Part shown: positions 7,777-14,908 of the stretch, in pieces
Numbering within the stretch: position 1 is the first letter of the stretch
How the letters are laid out: the number at the start of each line of letters is the position of its first letter
DNA from: Salinispora cortesiana
GTDB taxonomy: Bacteria > Actinomycetota > Actinomycetes > Mycobacteriales > Micromonosporaceae
DNA: 64,000 nt
Assembly (NCBI RefSeq): GCF_000484695.1
Contig: NZ_AXVR01000016.1
Location: forward strand, 1-64,000
Direction of reading: 5' to 3'
Position numbers and translations under genes: made by a program
Notes under the pieces: generated by a model
What the model was told of the DNA's origin: nothing
The model's input: the letters and a program-made list of their open reading frames with translations, nothing else
The model's database searches: none

Positions 7777-8592
7777 CTATTCGCCTCCCTGCTGGAGTCG
7801 CAACGTGCAGCACTTCGGACCTCCGCCGGCCTTACGCAGCTCGGACAGGTCGATCCCGATCGTCTGGTAGCCCCGTTCCCGCAGCTGCGCCGCCAAGCCG
7901 GTGGCCTGCTCCGGCAGGACGACGTGCTGGCCGTCGCTGACCGCGTTGAGGCCCAGGACCGCGGCGTCGGCCATGCTGGCGAGTACGGCGTCCGGGAAGA
8001 GCCGGCGCAGCACCGCCTGGCTGCCGGGGGAGAAGGCCTCGGGGAGGTACGCGACGGTGCGCTCGTCCAGCACGGTCAGCGCGGTGTCCAGGTGGTAGAA
8101 GCGGGGGTCCACCAGCTGCATGGTGAGGACCGGGTAGCCGAAGACCTCCTGCAACTGCGCATGGGCGGGGTGCGCGGTCCGGAATCCGGTGCCGGCGAGG
8201 AGGTGGCCACCGGCGAGCAGGATGTCGCCTTCTCCCTCATTGACGTGCTTCGGGTCGTGCACCTCGAGGCCGGCGGCTTCGAACCAGGCGCGGTAGGCGG
8301 GTGCCTCGTCGGCGCGCTGCGGGTCCCGGAATTGCACCGCCATGGCCCGGTCGCCGAGGACCGTGCCGCCGTTCGCGGCGAAGACCATGTCGGGTAGGCC
8401 CGGCAGCGGGGTGATCTCCTCGACGGTGTGGCCGAGCTCCCGGTAGGTCTGGCGTAGCTGCTCCCACTGCCGGATCGCCAGGTCGACGTCGACCGGCGCG
8501 GTCGGGTCCATCCACGGATTGATGGCGTAGTCGACAGCGAAGTATGTCGGCCGGCACATGAGGAAGCGCTGGCGGGTGGCGTCCATCGGCAT
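7777..8592 (-). CDS. DDAH/arginine-dihydrolase-like amidine hydrolase
   Basis: A 271-residue guanidino-group-modifying enzyme annotated in the family as dimethylargininase (DDAH). Visible catalytic features are the GEGD loop at 120-123, His167 in YHLDTA and the C-terminal Cys pair at 261-262. The N-terminal INPWM (Asn25) and AANGG (Asn74) resemble the asparagines described for cyanobacterial arginine dihydrolase (ArgZ/AgrE), which converts arginine to ornithine, CO2 and ammonia. With rocD directly downstream, making ornithine seems more plausible than hydrolysing methylarginine; this is inference. I chose ATG 8592 for the GGAGCAGG site upstream. The 242-base gap beyond it holds two GCGTTT repeats 21 bases apart (8719, 8740) but no clear promoter. 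Confidence 0.85.
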   Translation of the reverse strand: MPMDATRQRFLMCRPTYFAVDYAINPWMDPTAPVDVDLAIRQWEQLRQTYRELGHTVEEITPLPGLPDMVFAANGGTVLGDRAMAVQFRDPQRADEAPAYRAWFEAAGLEVHDPKHVNEGEGDILLAGGHLLAGTGFRTAHPAHAQLQEVFGYPVLTMQLVDPRFYHLDTALTVLDERTVAYLPEAFSPGSQAVLRRLFPDAVLASMADAAVLGLNAVSDGQHVVLPEQATGLAAQLRERGYQTIGIDLSELRKAGGGPKCCTLRLQQGGE

Positions 8593-8834
8593 TGTCCTGC
8601 TCCCAGGGTTGGGCGCGCCCCGGCCACCGTGGCCCGCGGGCTGGCGCCGTTGCTCCACGGTATGTGGGGCAGGTCAGCAGGATCCACCGTCGGAAGTTGC
8701 TTTGGTCGTCGGATCATTGCGTTTGACGGCTCTTTTGCAGCGTTTCATTGCAGGTGCTCTGCAGCGGGGGAGTGTAGGTGCTCTCCCGAGGGAGTCCCCC
8801 GCTGCTTCGGCCCGGACGGGGAGGTGGGCCCGCG

Positions 8835-10205
8835 TCACCGCCCGAGGGCGTCGACGGCCTTACGCGCGGCGATCAGCACCGGATCCCAGACCGGGGAGTA
8901 CGGCGGGGCGTACCCGAGGTCGAGGGCGGTCATGTCATCCACCGTCATGCCGTTCCAGAGCGCCACGGCCAGGGCGTCGATCCGCTTCGCCGCCTCCGAC
9001 CAGCCCACGATCTGGGCGCCGAGGAGCCGACCGGTGGGCCGTTCGGCGATGAGCTTGACGGTCATCGGGCGGGAGCCGGGGAAGTAGCCGGCGCGGTTGG
9101 TGGACTCCGTGATCACCGAGACGAACTCGAAACCCGCCGCCGCGGCGTCCTGCTCCCGGAGCCCGGTGCGGCCGACCTCCAGGTCGCAGACCTTGATCAC
9201 CGCGGTGCCGATCACCCCGGGGAAGGTCGCGTACCCGCCACCGATGTTGACGCCGGCGACCCGGCCCTGCTTGTTGGCGTGCGTGCCCAGCGGGATGTGT
9301 ACGGGCATTCCGCTGACCCGGTGCAGGCACTCCACGCAGTCACCGGCGGCCCACACGTCGTCAACTCCGGGTACCCGCATGCGCCGGTCCACCCGTAGCG
9401 CCCCGCTGGGCCCGATCGGCAGCCCCGCGGCCTCGGCGAGCGCGACGTTGGGGCGGACACCGAGGCCGAGGACGACCAGGTCGGCGGGGATCGGCCCGTC
9501 GGAGGTGAGCACCGCGCAGACCCGCCCGTCTCGCTCCTGTAGGCCGGTCACCTCCAGGTCGGTGCGGATCTGCACCCCCACTCCGTGCATGGCCTCGTTG
9601 ACCAGCTTGGCCATGTCCGGGTCTACGGTCGACATCGGTTGACTGGCCTTCTCGACCAGGGTGACCGCCAGCCCGCGCTGGATCAGCGCCTCGGCCATCT
9701 CGACTCCGATGTAGCCCCCGCCGACCACGACCGCCTGGCGGGGGCGCGGATCAGTGTCCAGCCACTCCCGGAGGGCGGCGCCGTCGTCGAGGGTCTGCAC
9801 GCCGAAGACGCCCTCCACCCCGGTGCGCGCCCAGGCGGGCCGCAGCGGGTGGGCGCCGGTGGCGTAGACCAGGGTGTCGAATCGCTCGCGGACCTCGCCA
9901 CCGTTGGCCAGGTCCCGGGCGACTACTTCGCGCCGGTCGAGGTCGACCGCGGTGACCTCGTGGCGTAGCCGGACCCCGATGTCGAACCGCTCGCGGAAGG
10001 TCGTCGGATCGCGGGCGATCAGCTGGTCGCGTTGCGGCACCAGGCCGCTGATCCAGTACGGGATGCCGCACGCCGAGTAGGACGTGAACCGGCCCCGCTC
10101 GAAGGCGATGATCTCCAGGTCGTCCGGGCTGCGGCGGCGGCGGGCCTGGGATGCCGCCGCCATCCCGGCGGCATCGCCGCCGATGACGATCAACCGTTCT
10201 GCCAC
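8835..10205 (-). CDS. CoA-disulfide-reductase-like flavoprotein (NAD(P)H-dependent)
   Basis: A 456-residue pyridine-nucleotide-disulfide oxidoreductase of the single-cysteine group. The FAD-binding motif is VIGGDAAGMAAAS near residue 7. The redox Cys46 sits in SYSACGIPYW, as in CoA-disulfide reductases and NADH oxidases. A second Rossmann motif VVVGGGYIGVEMAEAL (about 164-179) binds NAD(P)H, and the C-terminal dimerisation domain starts near 335. Such enzymes reduce CoA disulfides, persulfides or oxygen; the substrate cannot be told from sequence. It is upstream of the amidine-hydrolase gene on the same strand, separated by 242 bases, and is probably an independent unit. Confidence 0.85.
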   Translation of the reverse strand: MAERLIVIGGDAAGMAAASQARRRRSPDDLEIIAFERGRFTSYSACGIPYWISGLVPQRDQLIARDPTTFRERFDIGVRLRHEVTAVDLDRREVVARDLANGGEVRERFDTLVYATGAHPLRPAWARTGVEGVFGVQTLDDGAALREWLDTDPRPRQAVVVGGGYIGVEMAEALIQRGLAVTLVEKASQPMSTVDPDMAKLVNEAMHGVGVQIRTDLEVTGLQERDGRVCAVLTSDGPIPADLVVLGLGVRPNVALAEAAGLPIGPSGALRVDRRMRVPGVDDVWAAGDCVECLHRVSGMPVHIPLGTHANKQGRVAGVNIGGGYATFPGVIGTAVIKVCDLEVGRTGLREQDAAAAGFEFVSVITESTNRAGYFPGSRPMTVKLIAERPTGRLLGAQIVGWSEAAKRIDALAVALWNGMTVDDMTALDLGYAPPYSPVWDPVLIAARKAVDALGR

Positions 10206-10270
10206 CAGCTCATCCTGTCACGGATCGACCCGCGCCCGGGGGCGCTGTGCGGAGGTGAGGGAGATCGACA

Positions 10271-10299
10271 TTGACAACTGCGTGGTGGGCACGTACAAC
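10271..10299 (+). promoter_or_regulatory. Near-consensus housekeeping promoter of the glucanase gene
   Basis: TTGACA (10271-10276) and TACAAC (10294-10299) are separated by exactly 17 bases. This is the best -35/-10 pair in the window. The predicted start of transcription falls inside the palindromic operator that follows. Confidence 0.75.
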
Positions 10300-10302
10300 A
10301 CG

Positions 10303-10318
10303 GAGAGAGCGCTCTCTC
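10303..10318. promoter_or_regulatory. LacI-type palindromic operator
   Basis: GAGAGAGCGCTCTCTC is a perfect 16-bp palindrome with the central AGCGCT typical of LacI-family sugar regulators in actinobacteria (compare the CebR-type GGGAGCGCTCCC). It covers the predicted transcription start of the GH16 gene, so binding should block transcription until an oligosaccharide inducer is present. No LacI-family gene is in the window. Confidence 0.75.
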
Positions 10319-10344
10319 GACCCGTCCCCCAGAGAGGCACGTTC

Positions 10345-11769
10345 ATGCACACCCGACCCGGGGCGCCTGCCGCCCTGCCCGCGAGACGCCGGAAGCGACT
10401 GGCGTTGGCGCTGTTCACTGCCCTCACCACCACCGTCCTGGGCGGTGTCGCGGTCACCGCGAACGCCGCCGTACCCACGCCCGCCCCTGGCTGGAGTCTG
10501 GTCTGGAGCGACGACTTCGACGGCGCGGCCGGCACCCTGCCCTCCTCAGCCAACTGGATCATCGACCTCGGCACCAGCTACCCCGGCGGCCCACCCAACT
10601 GGGGCACCGGTGAGATCCAGACCTACACCAACAGCACCGCCAACCTCAGTCACGATGGTGCGGGCAACCTACGGATCACCCCCCTGCGGGACTCGGGCGG
10701 TGGGTGGACCTCGGCCCGGATCGAGACCGTACGGACCGACTTCAAGCCGCCGGCCGGAGGTGTCCTCGCGATCGAGGGCCGGCTCCAGGTGCCGAATGTG
10801 ACCGGGGCTCCGGCGGCCGGCTACTGGCCGGCGTTCTGGGCGCTCGGGTCGCCGTACCGGGGTAACTACCAGAACTGGCCGAGTGTCGGCGAGTTCGACG
10901 TGATGGAGAACGTCAACGGGATCAACTCGGTGTGGGGCGTGCTGCACTGCGGCTTCGCGCCGGGCGGGCCGTGCGACGAGTTCAACGGCATCGGTGCCTC
11001 CCGAACCTGCCCGGGAGCCACCTGTCAGTCGGCGTTCCACACCTACCGGTTCGAGTGGGACGCCTCGGTCAGCCCGCAGGAGCTGCGCTGGTACGTCGAC
11101 GGCGAGCAGTACCACACGGTGACGCAGACCCGGGTCGGTGAGCCGGCCTGGTCGCAGATGACCAGCCACGACGGCTACTTCCTGCTGCTCAACGTGGCGA
11201 TGGGTGGTGCCTTCCCGAATGGTGTCGCCGGGGGAACCACTCCGACCGCCGCGACGGTGCCGGGCCGGCCGATGCTCGTTGACTACGTCGCGGTCTACAG
11301 CCGGGGCGCCGGCACCGCCCCGCCGACCACCGCCCCGCCGACCACCCCACCGCCGGGTGAGGCGCGGGACGCGTACGCGACGATCGAGGCCGAGTCGTTC
11401 GACGGTCAATACGGCGTTCAGGTGGAGGACGCCACCGAGGGCGGAGAGAACATCGGCTACCTACGCAACGGTGACTGGGCCCGCTACGACAACGTCGAGT
11501 TCGGCGCCACCGCACCACGGGACTTCGTCGCTCGGGTCGCCTCCGGCGCCGGCAGTGGGGTGAGTGGGTTGGTCGAGGTACGCCTGGACAGCCCGACCAG
11601 CCCACCGATCGGCAGCTTCGCGATCGGCAGCACCGGCGGCTGGCAGAGCTGGCGTTCGGTGCCCGGCAACGTCGCCGGCCCCACCGGTCGCCACACGGTC
11701 TACCTGACCTTCACCAGCGGCCAGCCGAACGATTTCGTCAACGTCAACTGGTTCACCTTCCGCCGTTAG
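10345..11769 (+). CDS. Secreted GH16 endo-beta-1,3-glucanase with CBM6
   Basis: A 474-residue secreted enzyme. A twin-Arg-like basic start (RRRKR) and hydrophobic segment end in an ANAA cleavage site near residue 42. The GH16 domain (about 48-320) carries the retaining motif EFDVME with Glu183, Asp185 and Glu188. A Pro/Thr linker (about 321-338) leads to a C-terminal CBM6-like module (about 340-474) with YATIEAESF at its start. The family hydrolyses laminarin-type beta-1,3 or mixed-linked glucans. ATG 10345 follows an AGAGAGG site. A consensus promoter and LacI-type operator lie just upstream, and a strong hairpin follows the stop, so it is a monocistronic, sugar-regulated gene. Confidence 0.92.
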   Translation: MHTRPGAPAALPARRRKRLALALFTALTTTVLGGVAVTANAAVPTPAPGWSLVWSDDFDGAAGTLPSSANWIIDLGTSYPGGPPNWGTGEIQTYTNSTANLSHDGAGNLRITPLRDSGGGWTSARIETVRTDFKPPAGGVLAIEGRLQVPNVTGAPAAGYWPAFWALGSPYRGNYQNWPSVGEFDVMENVNGINSVWGVLHCGFAPGGPCDEFNGIGASRTCPGATCQSAFHTYRFEWDASVSPQELRWYVDGEQYHTVTQTRVGEPAWSQMTSHDGYFLLLNVAMGGAFPNGVAGGTTPTAATVPGRPMLVDYVAVYSRGAGTAPPTTAPPTTPPPGEARDAYATIEAESFDGQYGVQVEDATEGGENIGYLRNGDWARYDNVEFGATAPRDFVARVASGAGSGVSGLVEVRLDSPTSPPIGSFAIGSTGGWQSWRSVPGNVAGPTGRHTVYLTFTSGQPNDFVNVNWFTFRR

Positions 11770-11774
11770 CGGCG

Positions 11775-11821
11775 CGAGCGGCCCTGGTCGGCTTCCCGTC
11801 GGCGTACACCAGGGCCGCTCG
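11775..11821 (+). terminator. Terminator hairpin after the glucanase gene
   Basis: A 14-bp perfect stem (11775-11788 with 11808-11821) with a 19-base loop begins six bases after the stop codon. Confidence 0.75.
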
Positions 11822-11920
11822 GCTGCTCCTCCCCGTCGGTAGCACCGCTTCCGCATCGGCCAGCGAGTTGACCCGAATGGGTTAAGCTCCTTCGATCGAT
11901 CGAGGTTACTGGGAGGTAGC

Positions 11921-12676
11921 ATGTCGGAGCAGCGGGTCGCGATCGTGACCGGCGCGGCGCGGGGCATCGGGGCGGCCACCGCCCGACGGTTGGCCGCCGA
12001 TGGGTTGGCCGTGGCAGTGGTGGACATCGATGAGTCCGCGACCAGTGCGACCGTCGCCGCCATCGCCGACGCGGGTGGGCGGGCGCTCGGTGTCGGCGCG
12101 GACGTGTCGGACCGAGCCCAGGTGGCGGCGGCCGTCGAGCGGGTCGCCGCCGAGCTCGGTGCGCCCACCGTTCTGGTGAACAACGCCGGTGTGCTGCGGG
12201 ACAATCTGCTGTTCAAGATGTCCGATGCCGACTGGGACACGGTGCTGGGCGTGCACCTGCGGGGTGCCTTCCTGTTCAGTCAGGCCACCCAGCAGCACAT
12301 GGTCGAGCAGCAGTGGGGCCGGATCGTCAACCTCTCCAGCATCTCCGCGCTCGGCAACCGGGGACAGGCGAACTACGCCGCGGCCAAGGCCGGTCTGCAG
12401 GGCTTCACGAAGACCCTCGCGATCGAGTTGGGCCCGTTCGGGGTGACGGTCAACGCGGTCGCTCCGGGCTTCATCGTCACCGACATGACCGCGGCGACCG
12501 CCACCCGAATGAAGGTCGACTTCGAGGCGCTGCAGAAACACGCTGCGGCGGAGATCCCGGTCCGCCGGGTGGGCCGCCCGGAGGACATCGCGCACACCAT
12601 CTCGTTCCTGGCCAGTGCGGGCGCGTCGTTCGTCTCCGGGCAGGTACTCTACGTCGCTGGCGGACCGAAGGACTGA
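11921..12676 (+). CDS. fabG: 3-oxoacyl-ACP reductase FabG-type SDR
   Basis: A 251-residue short-chain dehydrogenase/reductase. The NAD(P) loop is TGAARGIG at 10-17, NNAG lies near residue 87, and the catalytic Tyr152 and Lys156 are in NYAAAKAG, preceded by the catalytic Ser in LSSISA. FabG reduces 3-oxoacyl-ACP to 3-hydroxyacyl-ACP with NADPH in fatty acid synthesis, but paralogues act on many ketones and this copy is not beside other fab genes. ATG 11921 has a GGGAGGT site. Its last 28 bases overlap the 3' end of the convergent membrane-protein gene. Confidence 0.85.
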   Translation: MSEQRVAIVTGAARGIGAATARRLAADGLAVAVVDIDESATSATVAAIADAGGRALGVGADVSDRAQVAAAVERVAAELGAPTVLVNNAGVLRDNLLFKMSDADWDTVLGVHLRGAFLFSQATQQHMVEQQWGRIVNLSSISALGNRGQANYAAAKAGLQGFTKTLAIELGPFGVTVNAVAPGFIVTDMTAATATRMKVDFEALQKHAAAEIPVRRVGRPEDIAHTISFLASAGASFVSGQVLYVAGGPKD

Positions 12677-13155
12677 TCCGACTCGACCCGCGACGGCCTC
12701 GGCCGGCTGGTCACAGCCAGGTCGAGGTCGTGGCGGGTCCGCCAGAGCCAGAGCAGACCGAGCACCGGCAGCACCAGCGGGATGTAGCCGTACCCACTGC
12801 CGAAGCCGGACCAGACCGTCTCGTCCGGGAACCACTCCGGCCGGGCCTGGCTGACCGCACCGACACCCACTACCCCGACCAACTCGACCGTGCAGCAAGC
12901 CAGCGCGATCAGGCGGCCGGTGCGACCGGCCCGGCCCAGCCCCACCGCCGCCACGATGTAGACCGCCGCGGCGAAGGCGGAGAGGAGGTACGCCATCGGC
13001 GCCGCCTCGAACCGGGTGGCGATCTGGAGGCCGGCCCGGCTGGTGGCGGCGATGGCGAAGAGCAGGTAGACCGCGATCAGGAGGCGGCCGGGGCCGGAAT
13101 TGGTCCGGGTCCGGTCGACGGGTTGGGGGCGCTCGGCGGGTTGCGGGTCAGCCAC
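12649..13155 (-). CDS. Hypothetical membrane protein, four predicted TM segments
   Basis: A 168-residue protein of unknown function. Hydrophobic segments lie at about 25-43, 54-73, 82-102 and 124-140, with a Pro/Arg-rich N-terminus and a basic C-terminal tail. GTG 13155 overlaps the stop of the upstream small membrane-protein gene by eight bases, so the two are probably translated together and may form one complex. The gene converges on fabG and overlaps it by 28 bases. I recognise no motif and assign no function. Confidence 0.65.
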   Translation of the reverse strand: MADPQPAERPQPVDRTRTNSGPGRLLIAVYLLFAIAATSRAGLQIATRFEAAPMAYLLSAFAAAVYIVAAVGLGRAGRTGRLIALACCTVELVGVVGVGAVSQARPEWFPDETVWSGFGSGYGYIPLVLPVLGLLWLWRTRHDLDLAVTSRPRPSRVESDQSFGPPAT

Positions 13156-13564
13156 CGAGCACCGTCCAGGTCTGCTGGAGTCGGACCAGAACCACCGGGG
13201 TGACCAGGCAGATCGTGCAGACGATGGCCGACCCCCAGCGGGTGGGCTCCATTCGGGCCAGCACCCAGGCCAGCGGGGGTAGGCAGACCAGGGTGGCCAG
13301 GTAGCCGAAGAAGGATCCCGGTTCGTCCGGCCGCTGGCCGCCGCCGAGGGCGATCAGGGTGAGAACGGTGAGCACGAGCAGCGCCGCTTCCAGCACGGCC
13401 AGGCCGGCGAACTGCGCCCGGTCCGGGGCGCGATGCCGCAGCGTCGCCACGAGGGCCCAACCCGCGACGAGGAGGGAGAGCGCGATCGGGACGGCGGCGA
13501 GGACCCCGTCGACTGGAAGGTCGCCAGCAGCGCTGGTGGTCGCGCTCGCTTCGGTCACCGGCAC
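13148..13564 (-). CDS. Hypothetical small membrane protein
   Basis: A 138-residue protein with predicted transmembrane segments at about 21-42, 51-74, 88-104 and 108-127 and no recognisable catalytic motif. GTG 13564 is the only good start. Its stop lies inside the start of the next gene (eight-base overlap), giving a two-gene operon of unknown role. It is transcribed divergently from the Gfo/Idh/MocA oxidoreductase gene across about 108 bases. Confidence 0.65.
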   Translation of the reverse strand: MPVTEASATTSAAGDLPVDGVLAAVPIALSLLVAGWALVATLRHRAPDRAQFAGLAVLEAALLVLTVLTLIALGGGQRPDEPGSFFGYLATLVCLPPLAWVLARMEPTRWGSAIVCTICLVTPVVLVRLQQTWTVLGG

Positions 13565-13672
13565 ACTCTACTAATCCGGGTAGTACACCTGCCGGTGGCG
13601 TCCTGACCCCGCCGGATAGCGTTGTCTGCGACACTGCGGTGGGTCGCGGTGCCGACTGGTTGGAGGTTCGTG

Positions 13673-14575
13673 GTGCGGTTCGGGTTGTTCGGTACCGGGC
13701 ACTGGGCGGGCGAGACGCACGGAGCGGGCCTGGCCGCCCATCCCCGTGCCGAGTTGGTCGGTGTCTGGGGGCGGGATCCGGCCAAGGCCGCTGCGCTCGC
13801 CAAGCGGTACGGCGTGCCGGCGTTTGCCGACGCCGACGCGTTGATTGAGGCGTGCGATGCCGTGGCGATCGCCCTGCCACCAGATGTGCAGGTCGAGTTG
13901 GCGACCAGGGCCGCCGCGGCGGGACGGCACCTGCTGCTCGACAAGCCGCTCGCGTTGACCCTCGCCGACGCCGACCGTCTGGTCGCCACGGCCCGGGCTG
14001 CCAACGTGGCGTCGCTGGTCTTCTTCACCCAGCGCTATCACCAGAACGTCACCACCTTTCTCGCCGCCACCGCCGCCGATGGCGGCTGGCAACACGCCGA
14101 GGCGACCCTCTTCACCTCGATCTTCCAGCCCGGCAGCCTGTACGTGGGCTCTACCTGGCGGCGTGAGCACGGCGGGCTCTGGGACATTGGTCCGCACGCG
14201 CTGTCACTGATCCTGCCGGTCATGGGGCGAGTCACCCGGGTCGCGGCGATGGACGGCCCCCGGGGTCTGGTGCACCTGCTGCTCAACCACGACAACGGCG
14301 CCACGAGCAGACTGTCGCTCACCCTGGACGCTCCCAGTTCAGTGGCCCGCCGGGACATCGTCTTCTATGGCGAGAGCGGCGTCGTGACCGCTCCCGACGG
14401 CAACGACACCCTGGCGGGGGCGTTCGAGACGGCGATCGACCAGCTCCTGGCGGAGGTCGACTCGGGGACCCGAGATCACCGCCTCGACGTCCGGTTCGGC
14501 CGTGATGTGGTGGCCATCCTGGCGGCTGCGGAGACGGCCCGCGCCGAGGCCCGCACCGTTGAGGTGCCCGCGTAG
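13673..14575 (+). CDS. Gfo/Idh/MocA-family oxidoreductase
   Basis: A 300-residue NAD(P)-dependent dehydrogenase. The N-terminal Rossmann fold begins RFGLFGTGHWAG. The family signature DKPLAL lies near residue 90, and the WDIGPHALSL segment carries the usual catalytic-loop Asp and His. Members oxidise or reduce sugars, inositols and related polyols; the specificity here is unknown. GTG 13673 is chosen because TGGAGG ends six bases upstream; GTG 13670 is the close alternative. TAGCGT at 13617 may be the -10 box. A very stable hairpin follows the stop. Confidence 0.82.
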   Translation: MRFGLFGTGHWAGETHGAGLAAHPRAELVGVWGRDPAKAAALAKRYGVPAFADADALIEACDAVAIALPPDVQVELATRAAAAGRHLLLDKPLALTLADADRLVATARAANVASLVFFTQRYHQNVTTFLAATAADGGWQHAEATLFTSIFQPGSLYVGSTWRREHGGLWDIGPHALSLILPVMGRVTRVAAMDGPRGLVHLLLNHDNGATSRLSLTLDAPSSVARRDIVFYGESGVVTAPDGNDTLAGAFETAIDQLLAEVDSGTRDHRLDVRFGRDVVAILAAAETARAEARTVEVPA

Positions 14576-14592
14576 CCGCCCAGCACGTCCTG

Positions 14593-14631
14593 ACCGACGT
14601 CGGTACGGCGAAAGACCGTACCGACGTCGGT
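14593..14631. terminator. 16-bp perfect hairpin whose arms are themselves palindromic
   Basis: Arms at 14593-14608 and 14616-14631 pair perfectly around a seven-base A-rich loop. Each arm contains the palindrome ACCGACGTCGGT, which also makes a direct repeat of 21 bases at 14593 and 14620. It is well placed to terminate the oxidoreductase transcript. The two identical palindromes 27 bases apart could alternatively be a pair of repressor sites upstream of the erm leader promoter. Confidence 0.7.
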
Positions 14632-14669
14632 ATGGCGAAAATCGGTCGAGCGGGGGTGACCGGGGCGAC

Positions 14670-14675
14670 TACAGT
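14670..14675 (+). promoter_or_regulatory. -10 box of the erm leader transcript
   Basis: TACAGT is followed by seven bases and then ATG 14683, so transcription would start at or next to the leader start codon. No clear -35 element was found. Confidence 0.5.
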
Positions 14676-14682
14676 CCGGACC

Positions 14683-14796
14683 ATGTTCGTGTACCCCCTG
14701 ACCGAGTGGGCCGCCGTGCCGGCTGCCCACGGGCCGATGTTGGTGGTCCGCCCGCGCGGTCGGCGTCCGGCCTCGGCCGGCGCCCGCCGCGCCTGA
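14683..14796 (+). CDS. 37-codon putative erm leader peptide
   Basis: A short frame begins MFVYPLTEWAAVPAAH and ends with an Arg-rich segment (VVRPRGRRPA) before TGA 14794-14796. It lies 112 bases upstream of the erm start, behind a TACAGT -10 box with leaderless spacing. Arg-x-Arg motifs like RPR and RGR are known to cause macrolide-dependent ribosome stalling in other erm leaders, though usually nearer the N-terminus. The downstream gap contains alternative hairpins. The ORF could also be chance, since short frames are common in GC-rich DNA. Confidence 0.4.
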   Translation: MFVYPLTEWAAVPAAHGPMLVVRPRGRRPASAGARRA

Positions 14797-14843
14797 CCTA
14801 ACCGCGCGCCAGCGCCGAGGGCCGTCCGAGTCCCGATCCACCC

Positions 14844-14898
14844 GGACAGGCCCCGATTCCGGCTGCCTGTCCAGTGTCGCCAGCGGGCGACAGACAGG
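14844..14898 (+). promoter_or_regulatory. Possible attenuator of the erm gene
   Basis: Two adjacent hairpins, 14844-14851 with 14865-14872 and 14875-14881 with 14886-14892, lie just before the erm start at 14909. The segment 14866-14871 can instead pair with 14893-14898, the purine stretch where the erm ribosome-binding site would be. These exclusive pairings are the architecture of translational attenuation. The stems are only seven or eight base pairs, so this is a candidate only. Confidence 0.4.
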
Positions 14899-14908
14899 AC
14901 GACGATCC

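Noticed and set aside
6655-8397. A 580-codon plus-strand frame opposite rocD and the amidine hydrolase gene
   Set aside because: It crosses two clearly coding minus-strand genes, has no recognisable domain and reflects high third-position GC.
8629-9087. A 152-codon plus-strand frame over the 3' end of the flavoprotein gene
   Set aside because: Most of it is opposite the flavoprotein coding sequence, and it shows no motif or ribosome-binding site.
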